From CAYRFF01 sp964423575 (lineage in GTDB: Bacteria > Bacteroidota > Bacteroidia > Chitinophagales > Saprospiraceae): a stretch of DNA of 21,143 nucleotides. Position numbers and translations under genes: made by a program. The stretch covers positions 1 through 21,143 of the forward strand of contig CAYRFF010000051.1 of the NCBI GenBank assembly GCA_964423575.1. The letters run 5' to 3'. Each line of letters begins with the position of its first letter. Within the stretch, counting starts at the first letter, position 1. Below are positions 7,165 through 15,464 of the stretch, one piece after another. The notes beneath the pieces are model-generated. The model did not search any database. It saw only the letters and a program-made list of their open reading frames with translations, and was not told where the DNA came from.

Positions 7165-8103
7165 TTAATCCGACTTAGTGAAGAATTCTACGAGCTTAGG
7201 TTCAAAGTCCAAATCTCTTACCAATTTGTTATTGGTTGTAACATGGATAAGTAGTTTGTTATCAGAAATCCTAGGGCCTGATTCATCAACATAGGCCTTA
7301 AAGTCATCCCTTGAAATGTGATCGTATTTGCTGATAGGGACCTTAAATTTCAACCTCGTTCTCGTAGGGAAAATCTCAATTGAATCCGATTCTAAATTCA
7401 CGATTTCAATAGGGACATACAAGGTATTCTCAGTAAATTGTTCTACGGGAATTTCCAACTTGACTTCGTCCGCATCCAGTCTGATAGTTCTGGAAAGCGG
7501 TTTAGCCAGTTTTATACTCTGACTTATATCCTTGTGTAGATCTTTCAAGGAAACACTGTCAGACGTCCAGTAACTTATATTATTCACGTCGGAAAATGGG
7601 CCAATCACCCATACTGAATCAGGATTCAGTTTTAGATTGCCTGCCTGATGGTAGTTCTCGCGATATTCCAGAGCTAAAGGAATCCTTACAGGTACGTGTT
7701 TATATTGAGCGAGCTCCTGATTTATTTCCAGCATCTGAGGTCTGGTGTCAATAATCTCAAATTTTTTTAAAACATTTTCATTTACCTGCCTGATGAGCTG
7801 AGTCTGAGGAATAACCTGATGCTGAGAGTTGTCAAGACGCACGCGGATAGAATCCTTTTCCATCTGGGACTTACTGGCGCCGAGTAGGTTCCAGCCTTGC
7901 GAATTCACGATATAAATAACGGACTCCGATGGTGCTGATGTAAATGTCATGGAGTCCGATTTTTCATATTTAATGGGAACTCTTATTTCCATTCTGTACT
8001 CTTCTCCCATACGGTTGAGGAACCAGAATAACGCAGCAAATATCATACATATAATAAGTACTGCCCGATTGGAAATATTACTGAGAAGAGGTCCGTCAGG
8101 CAT
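7165..8103 (-). CDS. YbbR-like (CdaR-type) single-pass membrane protein
   Basis: The 312-residue product has one membrane segment (about residues 13-31) after a short cytoplasmic N-terminus, then an extracytoplasmic part built of beta-rich YbbR repeats (for example VPIKYEK, VPVRIPLALEYRENY, VPIEIVNLESDS). In Firmicutes YbbR (CdaR) regulates the diadenylate cyclase CdaA. In Bacteroidota the partner is not established, and no cyclase gene is nearby. The start overlaps the yajC stop by 8 bases (8096-8103), so the two are probably translated in a coupled way. In many Bacteroidota coaE follows this gene; here the strand is empty for about 400 bases. Confidence 0.75.
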   Translation of the reverse strand: MPDGPLLSNISNRAVLIICMIFAALFWFLNRMGEEYRMEIRVPIKYEKSDSMTFTSAPSESVIYIVNSQGWNLLGASKSQMEKDSIRVRLDNSQHQVIPQTQLIRQVNENVLKKFEIIDTRPQMLEINQELAQYKHVPVRIPLALEYRENYHQAGNLKLNPDSVWVIGPFSDVNNISYWTSDSVSLKDLHKDISQSIKLAKPLSRTIRLDADEVKLEIPVEQFTENTLYVPIEIVNLESDSIEIFPTRTRLKFKVPISKYDHISRDDFKAYVDESGPRISDNKLLIHVTTNNKLVRDLDFEPKLVEFFTKSD

Positions 8104-8386
8104 TATGTTTGCGATAGTTTTGTGTCATTTCTTCTGAAATAGAATTTATTGTCACAGTCAGAAACGTCTTGGCATCTACCTGAATTTTTGCAGTCTTTGT
8201 ATCTTCTTCTATCTTGTTGATACGACCTACGATACCACTCGTAGTTACAACTTCATCACCTTTTTGCAAGTTATCGAGAAAATTGGCTTGTTTTTTCTGC
8301 TTTTGCGACTGCGGGCGGTAGATTAGAAAGTAAAAAATTGGTATCATTAGTAGAAACGGCCAAAAATTGAATAATAATTCTCCCAT
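8096..8386 (-). CDS. yajC: Preprotein translocase accessory subunit YajC
   Basis: A 96-residue membrane protein of the SecDF-YajC part of the Sec export machinery. One membrane segment (about 8-24) is followed at once by the family signature FYFLIYRPQSQKQKK. The soluble part GDEVVTTSGIVGRINKIEEDT is the conserved cytoplasmic domain. It lies 41 bases after the DUF1573 gene and overlaps the YbbR-like gene by 8 bases, a conserved Bacteroidota order. Confidence 0.93.
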   Translation of the reverse strand: MGELLFNFWPFLLMIPIFYFLIYRPQSQKQKKQANFLDNLQKGDEVVTTSGIVGRINKIEEDTKTAKIQVDAKTFLTVTINSISEEMTQNYRKHNA

Positions 8387-8427
8387 ATTTTAGTAAGTAT
8401 TTTATATTTTCATTGATTAATAATATT

Positions 8428-8907
8428 CTAATCTCTTGCAGTGACAAATCCCCTGATTTCAACAGTTGTCTCATTGGGAATTGTATTGCTGATTATCGTC
8501 ACAGGCTTGCTTTGATCTCCCGGTCTCATATCGGAATTAAATCGCACTTGAATTTCACCCTTTTCTCCCGGTTCGATGGCTTCTTTGGGCCATTCAGGTA
8601 CTGTACAACCACATGTTGAACGCGCATGAGAGATGAGTAATGGTGCTTTACCGGTATTGGTGAAAACAAATGAATATTCTACGACATCTCCTTCATCAAT
8701 AATGCCAAAATCGTGAATCTCCTCCACGAATGTCATAATTGCAAGATTGCTGCTGTCTACTGTGCCATCGTCCCTTATGGGATGGCGCAATATGCCGGAC
8801 TGATCATCTTTGACGCCCGGAACTATTAATTCCCCTTGCTTTGATTCTTGCTCATTTGCGCAAGCTGTCAGAAAAATAAATAATATGAGAAAATGTATAT
8901 ACCGCAT
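8428..8907 (-). CDS. DUF1573 lipoprotein
   Basis: The 159-residue product starts MRYIHFLILFIFLTAC, a short lipoprotein signal with lipobox LTAC and C16 as the predicted acylated residue. The longer frame starting at 8952 would bury the signal peptide, so I chose the ATG at 8905-8907. The mature part is one DUF1573 domain, an immunoglobulin-like fold with the typical HDFG, YSFVFTNTGKAPL, STCGCTVPEWP and GEKGEIQVRF stretches. Its function is unknown; it is presumably tethered at the cell envelope. It is the first gene of the DUF1573-yajC-YbbR unit. The nusB gene that often precedes it in Bacteroidota is absent. Confidence 0.88.
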   Translation of the reverse strand: MRYIHFLILFIFLTACANEQESKQGELIVPGVKDDQSGILRHPIRDDGTVDSSNLAIMTFVEEIHDFGIIDEGDVVEYSFVFTNTGKAPLLISHARSTCGCTVPEWPKEAIEPGEKGEIQVRFNSDMRPGDQSKPVTIISNTIPNETTVEIRGFVTARD

Positions 8908-8972
8908 AATTCTAATTGTTTTTATGGAGCCTATAAGCAGCCCGGAGTTCAATCTCCTGTATTACAGTACGG

Positions 8973-8980
8973 CAAAGATA
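8973..8980 (-). promoter_or_regulatory. Probable -7 element for the DUF1573-yajC-YbbR unit
   Basis: TATCTTTG on the minus strand is an exact match to the Bacteroidota -7 consensus. The bases at the -33 distance read AATG, a poor match. It would give a leader of about 60 bases. Confidence 0.5.
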
Positions 8981-9169
8981 GAAATATGTTCATCTTTTTC
9001 ATTTAAATTTATTCTACGATACCGGCAATTTCTGTAGAATTAACATAAATAAAGCCCGATTGCCGGATTGACGGGATGAATTTTATCTAGCTTCCGCAAA
9101 TAGGATAGGAGAGTCCGGTTTTCTACTAAAAACCATTAAGTCTATTTTCTAAATAAAATAATCTATTCT

Positions 9170-9177
9170 TACCTTCG
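9170..9177 (+). promoter_or_regulatory. Possible -7 element for trxB-fbaA
   Basis: TACCTTCG differs from the TAnnTTTG consensus at one position and lies 69 bases before the trxB ATG. No TTG is present at the -33 position, so this is tentative. Confidence 0.3.
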
Positions 9178-9245
9178 CTAATATCTGCAATTTTTAGCTG
9201 AACAATGTGGGAATCCGCTTGTTCTATCTCTTAAAACCAAAGAAT

Positions 9246-10181
9246 ATGACTGAAATAAAAAAGTGTGTGATAATCGGATCCGGACCTGCGGGTTATACAG
9301 CTGCTATTTATGCTGCGAGAGCCAACCTGGAGCCGGTTTTATATACGGGTAAAGAGCCCGGAGGCCAGTTAATGATTACTACGGATGTAGAGAACTATCC
9401 GGGATATGCGGATGGTATTATGGGGCCACAGATGATGGACGATTTTAGAAAACAAGCGGAGAGGTTTGGTACTGAAATCAATTACAGAATCATTGAAAAG
9501 GTAGATTTTTCAGGTCCCGTTCATAAAATGTGGACTGATGCAGGGGATGAAATTCATGCGCATACTGTAATTATTTCTACTGGAGCTTCCGCCAGATGGC
9601 TGGGCCTCGAGTCCGAAACACGCTTGAGAAATAAAGGGGTTTCCGCGTGTGCTGTCTGTGATGGCTTTTTCTTCAAAGGGCTTGAAGTTGCAGTAGTAGG
9701 GGGAGGTGACACAGCTACTGAAGAAGCGCAGTATTTATCCAATATCTGTACTAAAGTGCACATGTTTGTCCGTAGAGATGAAATGCGTGCTTCCAAAATC
9801 CTTCAGGACAGAGTAAAAAGAACGGAGAATATTGAGATTCACTGGAATACCGAAGCTGTTGAAATCCTGGGAGATGATGAAGTAGAAGGAGTAAAAGTCA
9901 TTAATAATAAAACCAATGAAGAATCTGTTATTCCTGTTAAAGCATTCTTTGTAGCTATTGGACATGATCCTAATACGGGGATCTTTAAGGACTGGCTCGA
10001 TATGACAGATGAAGGTTACTTGGTCACCGCGGGAACTTCAATGAAAACAAATGTTCCGGGAGTATTTGCCAGCGGTGATGCCCAGGATTCCTCTTATCGT
10101 CAGGCTGTAACAGCTGCAGGAACCGGTTGTATGGCTGCGCTGGATGCCGAAAGATATCTGGTAGAGAAAGAAATTATTTAA
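9246..10181 (+). CDS. trxB: Thioredoxin-disulfide reductase
   Basis: A cytosolic flavoenzyme that reduces thioredoxin with NADPH. The 311-residue product shows the FAD-binding GSGPAG (11-16), the redox pair in ACAVCDG (C135 and C138), the NADPH-binding GGGDTATEEA (152-161) with VRRDEMRAS (175-183) for the 2'-phosphate, and the C-terminal FAD motif FASGDAQDSSYRQAVTAAG (274-292). I start it at the ATG of MTEIKKCVIIG; a GTG at 9207 would only add 13 atypical residues. It precedes fbaA by 18 bases, probably on the same transcript. Confidence 0.97.
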   Translation: MTEIKKCVIIGSGPAGYTAAIYAARANLEPVLYTGKEPGGQLMITTDVENYPGYADGIMGPQMMDDFRKQAERFGTEINYRIIEKVDFSGPVHKMWTDAGDEIHAHTVIISTGASARWLGLESETRLRNKGVSACAVCDGFFFKGLEVAVVGGGDTATEEAQYLSNICTKVHMFVRRDEMRASKILQDRVKRTENIEIHWNTEAVEILGDDEVEGVKVINNKTNEESVIPVKAFFVAIGHDPNTGIFKDWLDMTDEGYLVTAGTSMKTNVPGVFASGDAQDSSYRQAVTAAGTGCMAALDAERYLVEKEII

Positions 10182-10199
10182 CAATAAGAGTATAAAATT

Positions 10200-11279
10200 A
10201 TGCAAAAAACTAAGTTTCGACAAGGTGTTCTTCATGGAAATGAAGTGACTGAACTTTTTAATTATGCCAATGAAAATAACTTCGCGATTCCCGCTGTAAA
10301 TACCGTAGGAACCAATTCGATCAACGCGGTTCTAGAGACCGCGCGAGATTTGAATTCCCCGGTGATTGTTCAGCTTTCCAGTAGCGGTGCTGCTTTTTAT
10401 GGCGGAAAGACATTGAACAATGACAATCAGCGTGGAGCTGTACTCGGAAGTATCGCGGCAGCATCTCATGTTCACACACTAGCTAAGGCTTATGGCGTAA
10501 CGGTTGTTTTGCATACGGATCACTGTGACAGAAGTAAACTTGGCTGGGTAGACGGGTTACTGGAAGCGGGTGAGAAATTTTATGCACAGAGAGGATATCC
10601 GCTTTTTTCATCTCACATGATTGATTTATCAGCGGAACCGCTTGAGCAGAATATTGAAACTTGTCTGCCGTATCTCGAGAGAATGTCCAAAATAGGAATG
10701 ACTCTTGAAATCGAACTGGGGATTACCGGAGGGGAAGAAGACGGTGTAGATAACACAGATGTAGATGCCAGCAGGTTATATACCAAGCCCGAAGAGGTGG
10801 CTTACGCTTATGAAAAGCTTTCAGCGATCTCCGATAGATTTACAATTGCAGCAGCATTTGGGAATGTGCACGGTGTATATAAGCCCGGTAATGTGAAGCT
10901 TACTCCCAAGATTTTACTCGATTCTCAGTTATATGTACAGGAGAAATTCAAGACGCCACATGATCGCCCGATAAATTTTGTTTTTCACGGTGGTTCAGGA
11001 TCGTCCAGAGAAGACATCAGAGAAGCTATAAATTACGGAGCAATTAAGATGAATCTCGACACTGACATGCAATGGGCATTTTGGGATGGAGTTCATGAGT
11101 ATTATAAAACCAATAAGGATTATCTTCAGGGACAACTGGGAAATCCGGAAGGAGATCATGAACCCAATAAGAAATACTACGATCCGAGAGCGTGGTTGAG
11201 AGCAGCAGAAGTTGCATTTGTAAATAGGTTGAAGGAGTCGTTTGAAGACTTGAACTGCATTAATAAAAACGCAGTGTAA
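10200..11279 (+). CDS. fbaA: Class II fructose-bisphosphate aldolase
   Basis: Reversibly splits fructose 1,6-bisphosphate into dihydroxyacetone phosphate and glyceraldehyde 3-phosphate, in glycolysis and gluconeogenesis. The 359 residues match the length of the E. coli class IIA enzyme and align almost without gaps. HTDHC (105-109) carries the catalytic D107 and zinc ligand H108. E172 (LEIELG), H224 (GNVHGVYKPGN) and H263 (VFHGGSGS) correspond to the other metal-site residues. NLDTDMQW (285-292) is the phosphate-binding region. It is cotranscribed after trxB and is followed by a strong terminator. Confidence 0.97.
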   Translation: MQKTKFRQGVLHGNEVTELFNYANENNFAIPAVNTVGTNSINAVLETARDLNSPVIVQLSSSGAAFYGGKTLNNDNQRGAVLGSIAAASHVHTLAKAYGVTVVLHTDHCDRSKLGWVDGLLEAGEKFYAQRGYPLFSSHMIDLSAEPLEQNIETCLPYLERMSKIGMTLEIELGITGGEEDGVDNTDVDASRLYTKPEEVAYAYEKLSAISDRFTIAAAFGNVHGVYKPGNVKLTPKILLDSQLYVQEKFKTPHDRPINFVFHGGSGSSREDIREAINYGAIKMNLDTDMQWAFWDGVHEYYKTNKDYLQGQLGNPEGDHEPNKKYYDPRAWLRAAEVAFVNRLKESFEDLNCINKNAV

Positions 11280-11288
11280 TTATATAGT

Positions 11289-11320
11289 AAGGGAGTAGGA
11301 GAGATTCTGCTCCCTTTTTT
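11289..11320 (+). terminator. Intrinsic terminator of trxB-fbaA
   Basis: GGGAGTAG (11291-11298) pairs with CTGCTCCC (11307-11314), one G-U included, around an 8-base loop, followed by six T residues. It sits 10 bases after the fbaA stop, and its T run ends three bases before the 3' end of the convergent dnaG gene. Confidence 0.9.
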
Positions 11321-11322
11321 CT

Positions 11323-13275
11323 TTAATAAAGCACACGACCTAGATTCTCTGCTATTGCTTTTCTGATCTGAATTAAGCTTTTCTGCACCTCCAGGTGAAT
11401 GATTAAATCCTTTTCATTACCATCCTTCTGGAACATGGCAATCTTGTTCCTGTTTTCCTCAATGAGTTTATCGATCTTACGCAATTTGAGATGGTACATG
11501 GATTGAGTCATATCTGCAAAATAATTTTCATCAGGCATGACTTGTGTCTGTAGGGGCATATCCCATTTTTCAAGCCAGTTAGGACTATAAGTATAAGGCT
11601 CACTTAACAGATCAATGGCGAGTTCACGTATATCCTTATCCTGGTGCTGAATGAAATACTGAAAGTCCAGAATCTCTCCCGTATCTTGAAGGTGTTTTTC
11701 AAATATATCTAGGACTTTACCACAGAGTTCATCTTCAAATGAGGCACGCACGTCAACGATATTAGCAAGAACGTTTTCACCTACGGTTATTTCACCGTGA
11801 GTCTCATGGTTGAAAGTGCGTTGACCAAATTGTAACAGAATCCTTATGATATCCTTTTCCTGAGTTTTGTCGGACAACTCAGGCATTTTGTGCCGCACAC
11901 TGGTCTGTGTCTCATTTATACTGGGTTGAGCTTCTCGCTCTCGTCTTCTTTCTTCACTTCTGCGTTCCCTATTCTTAATGTCCAGATATTCTTTGCGGCT
12001 CTTGGCTAGTTCAGATGTGAGTATTTCTTCCTGAATTTCAAGTTGCTCACTTATCTGTTTTAGATACAGGGCTTGTTTTAAGGGGTCGGGCATGACTGCA
12101 ACAGATCTGACTAAATCCTTAATCAGATTGGCACGTTTAATAGGACTGGTAGCTGCAGATTCTTTATTATGTTTTAATTTGAATAGTATAAAGTCTTGCG
12201 CCTCATTCTGCAGATAGTCTTCAAATTCCGATTTCCCTACTGCTTTTATAAAACTGTCCGGGTCGTGCTTATCAGGAAGCATGACGATGGATATATTGAG
12301 ATCCTGTTCCAATATAAGGTCAATACCGCGTTCTGCTGCGTTCAGTCCCGCTTCATCGCCATCGTATAATATCAGTATATTTTCAGAATATCTCTTAATA
12401 AGGCGTATCTGTTCAGTTGTCAGAGCAGTTCCTGATGTTGCTACTACGTTTTCAATTCCCTCCTGTACCAATGATAGAACATCCGTATAACCTTCTACGA
12501 GAATACACTGGTTCTGTCTCCTTACACTATTTCTCGCCTGATGCATACCGTAGAGAATTTTCCTCTTGTGATATATCTCAGTTTCAGGTGAGTTTATGTA
12601 TTTAGGGACATTGGGGCGAGAAGAAAGAGTCCTTCCGGCAAATGCCACGACTTTACCACTTAAGTTGTGGATGGGAAAAATAATTCGTCCCCGGAAAAAG
12701 TCCTTATCGTAGCGGTTTAATAAGCCGGCAACTTTTAATTTGTCCAGCGAATATGTCTTAGCGGTTGCTTCTTTTACCAAGGCGTCGCCACTTTCCGGAG
12801 CATATCCCAGATTAAATTTTTCTATGGTCGCATCGGATAAATGTCTTTCCTTAAAATAACTTTTTCCTATACTGGTTCCTTCCTCTGTGTGTAAGAGATT
12901 ATGATGGTAGAATTCCTGTACAAATTCCGTCAGAACAAACAGGCTTTCTCTCTCGCGGGATTCATCATCATCTTCCTGTCTTTTATCTTCCTTTATTTCA
13001 ATATTGTATTTCTGCGCCAGATACCTGATAGCTTCCGGGAAACTCAGTTGCTCGTGTTCCATGAGGAAATTCACGGGGTTGCCACCTCTGCCACAGCCAA
13101 AACATTTGTAGATTCCCTTGGAAGGAGATACAGTAAAGGAAGGTGTTTTTTCATCGTGGAAAGGGCAGAGGCCTATAAGATTGGCACCGCGTCTTTTCAG
13201 ATGTACAAACTCGCCAACGACCTCTTCGATGTCCGCTGTATCAAAAACTTCTTGTATGGTTTCCTGGAGAATCAT
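11323..13275 (-). CDS. dnaG: DNA primase
   Basis: Makes RNA primers for replication with the replicative helicase. The 650-residue protein has the zinc-binding domain with C37, H40, C58 and C61 (GLCPFHDEKTPSF, then KCFGCGRGG). The RNA polymerase core follows, with the fold around FRGRIIFPI (194-202) and GRTL, then the TOPRIM residues E261 in VEGYTDV and D305/D307 in YDGDEAG. The C-terminal third is the helicase-interacting region, joined through the charged stretch RRSEERRREREAQ. Length and order are normal for Bacteroidota. A 166-base spacer separates it from yebC upstream on the same strand. That spacer holds an oppositely directed promoter and terminator. Confidence 0.97.
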   Translation of the reverse strand: MILQETIQEVFDTADIEEVVGEFVHLKRRGANLIGLCPFHDEKTPSFTVSPSKGIYKCFGCGRGGNPVNFLMEHEQLSFPEAIRYLAQKYNIEIKEDKRQEDDDESRERESLFVLTEFVQEFYHHNLLHTEEGTSIGKSYFKERHLSDATIEKFNLGYAPESGDALVKEATAKTYSLDKLKVAGLLNRYDKDFFRGRIIFPIHNLSGKVVAFAGRTLSSRPNVPKYINSPETEIYHKRKILYGMHQARNSVRRQNQCILVEGYTDVLSLVQEGIENVVATSGTALTTEQIRLIKRYSENILILYDGDEAGLNAAERGIDLILEQDLNISIVMLPDKHDPDSFIKAVGKSEFEDYLQNEAQDFILFKLKHNKESAATSPIKRANLIKDLVRSVAVMPDPLKQALYLKQISEQLEIQEEILTSELAKSRKEYLDIKNRERRSEERRREREAQPSINETQTSVRHKMPELSDKTQEKDIIRILLQFGQRTFNHETHGEITVGENVLANIVDVRASFEDELCGKVLDIFEKHLQDTGEILDFQYFIQHQDKDIRELAIDLLSEPYTYSPNWLEKWDMPLQTQVMPDENYFADMTQSMYHLKLRKIDKLIEENRNKIAMFQKDGNEKDLIIHLEVQKSLIQIRKAIAENLGRVLY

Positions 13276-13294
13276 CTGTCTAAATAAAGAAAAT

Positions 13295-13320
13295 CAAAAA
13301 TATTTTAAATATTTTGCAAA
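13295..13320. repeat. AT-rich near-palindrome upstream of dnaG
   Basis: CAAAAATATTT (13295-13305) and AAATATTTTG (13307-13316) form an imperfect AT-only inverted repeat with one bulge. On the minus strand it contains TATTTTTG (13302-13295), which fits the -7 consensus and could serve dnaG, but the only TTG-type partner is too close (13 bases). Confidence 0.4.
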
Positions 13321-13324
13321 AAAG

Positions 13325-13356
13325 TTTTGTTATTGATATAAAGGGTTTTATCTTTG
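13325..13356 (+). promoter_or_regulatory. Consensus promoter with no gene behind it
   Basis: TTTTG (13325-13329), a 19-base spacer and TATCTTTG (13349-13356) form one of the best matches in the window to the Bacteroidota promoter. It points away from dnaG and into the terminator at 13399-13431. No forward gene lies nearer than accD at 14559. Confidence 0.7.
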
Positions 13357-13361
13357 TAACA

Positions 13362-13431
13362 GTAAGGAAATTAAAGAATGTTCTCATAGTGTGTTCGACC
13401 TCGTTGACATCTTCGTCAACGGGGTTTTTTT
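13362..13431 (+). ncRNA. Candidate small RNA between yebC and dnaG
   Basis: This interval is bounded by a consensus promoter and an intrinsic terminator on the plus strand, which predicts a transcript of about 70 nt. The first 35 bases are purine-rich and mostly unstructured (they include GTAAGGAAATTAAAG); the last part is the terminator hairpin. The only ATG inside (13378) is followed two codons later by a stop, so it does not encode a protein. It is antisense to any yebC-dnaG read-through RNA. The family is unknown to me; the call rests only on promoter and terminator placement. Confidence 0.5.
13397..13431 (+). terminator. Strong intrinsic terminator, plus strand
   Basis: CCTCGTTGAC (13399-13408) pairs with GTCAACGGGG (13415-13424) over 10 positions with one T-G, around the loop ATCTTC, followed by seven T residues. 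The minus strand has no T run after the hairpin, so it does not serve yebC. Confidence 0.88.
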
Positions 13432-13441
13432 ATGCCCTATA

Positions 13442-14206
13442 TCAATCATCTTCCATCATTGCTGCTTCCAGTTCTTCTGTCATTTCAAGCGTATGAAAGA
13501 CATTCTGTACGTCATCATCATCTTCCAGATCATCGATAAGTTGTAGTACTTTCTTGGAGTCTTCTACTGATAGAATGTTGGTATTTAATGGAATGCGCTC
13601 CGTCTGAGCTTTCTTGGGCTCGAGTCCCAGTTTTTCAAGTTGACTCTGCATATTCCCAAAGTCCTGATAATCAGTTACGATTTCCATTTCTTTGCTTTCT
13701 TCATCATAGTCAAATTCTTCTGCTCCGCCATCAATGAGTTCCAGTTCAAGATTCTCAACCTCATCTTTGCTTACATTATCCAGGATGAAAATTCCTTTTC
13801 TTTCAAACAGGTAATCTACGGAACCATTAGTAGCGAGGTTTCCTCCGCGCTTATTGAAAATCGCTCTGATATTGGAAACTGTCCTGTTGAGATTATCCGT
13901 AGTACATTCTACAAATACAGCAATCCCATTGGGTGCGTATCCTTCATAAGTAGGGCGTATAAAGTCGCCTGCATTCCCTTCTTCTCCTTTTTTAATTGCA
14001 CGTTGAATATTATCCTTAGGCATATTTTCACCCTTGGCGTTGGCTATTGCGACCCTTAACCGCGGGTTGAAATCCGGATCCGAATTTCCACCTTCTTTTA
14101 CTGCAATCGTAATCTCTTTAACAAGCTTAGAAAATATCTTGGAACGGCGTTTATCTTCAGCACCTTTCTTTCTCTTAATCTTTGACCATTTACTATGTCC
14201 AGCCAT
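13442..14206 (-). CDS. yebC: YebC/PmpR-family protein (TACO1 type)
   Basis: The 254-residue product begins MAGHSKWSKIKRKKGAEDKR, the hallmark of the family, followed by FSKLVKEITIAVKEGG, NPRLRVAIANAKGENMPKDN and YEGYAPNGIAVFVECTTDN. Members were first annotated as transcription regulators. More recent work on bacterial YebC and mitochondrial TACO1 supports a role in translation through difficult stretches such as proline runs. The window's own tonB has runs of 11 and 8 prolines, a possible client, though that link is inference. The acidic C-terminus (DDLEDDDD) is typical. It may be cotranscribed with dnaG. Confidence 0.95.
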   Translation of the reverse strand: MAGHSKWSKIKRKKGAEDKRRSKIFSKLVKEITIAVKEGGNSDPDFNPRLRVAIANAKGENMPKDNIQRAIKKGEEGNAGDFIRPTYEGYAPNGIAVFVECTTDNLNRTVSNIRAIFNKRGGNLATNGSVDYLFERKGIFILDNVSKDEVENLELELIDGGAEEFDYDEESKEMEIVTDYQDFGNMQSQLEKLGLEPKKAQTERIPLNTNILSVEDSKKVLQLIDDLEDDDDVQNVFHTLEMTEELEAAMMEDD

Positions 14207-14558
14207 AAATTTTCATTCTTTTATATGGTAATTCTAATTGAAGCGGGAAAAGAACTATTCTATTGTGTTATTTTCTGTGATTTTTTCCGACTTCATACAC
14301 TGATTCTAAGACTGCGAATATACGGGAAATTAAGGAATTTCTGAAAGCAAGAAAGTTGTAATTATATTGAGGGACAAAGAAGTAGCAGGATTATGCAGGT
14401 ATAAAGGAGAAATTTTTACTTATGGGATTAGTGCCGGCATATACAAGCTCCTGAAACATTTGCGAAAGCTAAAAAGAAAAGCTTGAGAATATTTCTTTAT
14501 GTGATGTTGTCAAGATTGACTAACTTTACCGGACAAGAATTTAAAAGAGGGCTACCTT
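14207..14558. other. Divergent spacer between yebC and accD
   Basis: This 352-base AT-rich region must carry the promoters of both genes. The clearest -7-like words are TATATTCG for yebC (minus, 14322-14315) and TAACTTTA for accD (plus, near 14520). Neither has a TTG at the usual distance. No ORF or RNA gene is supported. Confidence 0.4.
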
Positions 14559-15404
14559 ATGGGATGGTTTAAAAGATTAAAAGACGGTATTCAGACAGCG
14601 ACTCAGTACAAGAAAGAGGCACCGGATGGCTTGTGGAATAAGTGTAAGAACTGTGGAAATCTGAGTACTTCCAAAGAGTTAAAGGATAATTTTTACAAGT
14701 GTAAAGACTGTAATTATCACTTCAGAATAGGCTCGGAAAAATACTTTGAACTTCTTTATGATGAGAATAAGTATCTGAAGCTGTTTGAGAATTTGACTTC
14801 CTATGATTTTCTCGAATTCAAGGACCTAAAATCCTATGAAGACAGGCTTGAAAGTGCTAAGAAAAAGACTAATCTCAGCGAGGCGATAACTGTAGGTCTC
14901 GGTGAAGTGGGAGGTTATGAAATGGTAATTGCAGCCATGGATTTCCGCTTTATCGGTGGATCTATGGGATCGGTAGTAGGAGAGAGGATCGCTAGAGCAA
15001 TCGACTACTGCATTGAGCATAAAACTCCCCTGATGATCATTTCCAAGTCCGGTGGTGCAAGGATGATGGAGTCAGCTTTCTCGCTTATGCAAATGGCGAA
15101 AACAAGTGTGAAGCTTTCCGAAATGAAAAAGGCCAAAGTCCCTTATTTCTCTTTTCTGACAGATCCGACTACGGGTGGTGTTACCGCTTCGTTTTCCATG
15201 CTGGGAGATATTAATTTTTCCGAGCCGGGTGCGCTTATAGGATTTGCCGGGCCGCGTGTAATTAAGGAATTGATTAAGCGGGATTTGCCGGAAGGCTTCC
15301 AATCAGCAGAATTCCTCCTGGAGCATGGATTCCTGGATTTTATTATTGACAGGGCAGAGCTAAAGGATAGAATTGTCCAGATCCTGGAAGTTATTTACGG
15401 ATAA
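14559..15404 (+). CDS. accD: Acetyl-CoA carboxylase carboxyltransferase subunit beta
   Basis: With AccA it moves the carboxyl group from biotin to acetyl-CoA, giving malonyl-CoA for fatty-acid synthesis. The 281-residue product starts MGWFKRLKDGI and has the AccD zinc ribbon with C29, C32, C48 and C51. The crotonase-fold core contains SGGARMMES (164-172), TDPTTGGVTASF (201-212) and GFAGPRV (228-234). The length is typical. accA, accB and accC are not in the window. It faces bshC, whose 3' end is 60 bases away; I see no clear terminator between them. Confidence 0.97.
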   Translation: MGWFKRLKDGIQTATQYKKEAPDGLWNKCKNCGNLSTSKELKDNFYKCKDCNYHFRIGSEKYFELLYDENKYLKLFENLTSYDFLEFKDLKSYEDRLESAKKKTNLSEAITVGLGEVGGYEMVIAAMDFRFIGGSMGSVVGERIARAIDYCIEHKTPLMIISKSGGARMMESAFSLMQMAKTSVKLSEMKKAKVPYFSFLTDPTTGGVTASFSMLGDINFSEPGALIGFAGPRVIKELIKRDLPEGFQSAEFLLEHGFLDFIIDRAELKDRIVQILEVIYG

Positions 15405-15464
15405 TTTTACGACTGTATAGAAGATGTGAAGATGCTGCAGAAAACCGCAAGGGTATTCTTGTGT

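Noticed and set aside
12901..13287. 128-codon forward ORF opposite the dnaG start
   Set aside because: It lies wholly antisense to the conserved zinc-binding region of dnaG and shows no recognisable domain.
13640..14059. 139-codon forward ORF opposite yebC
   Set aside because: Antisense shadow of a strongly conserved gene, with composition typical of reversed coding sequence.
15405..15464. Possible bidirectional terminator between accD and bshC
   Set aside because: Only weak short stems such as CAAG/CTTG are present, with no T run.
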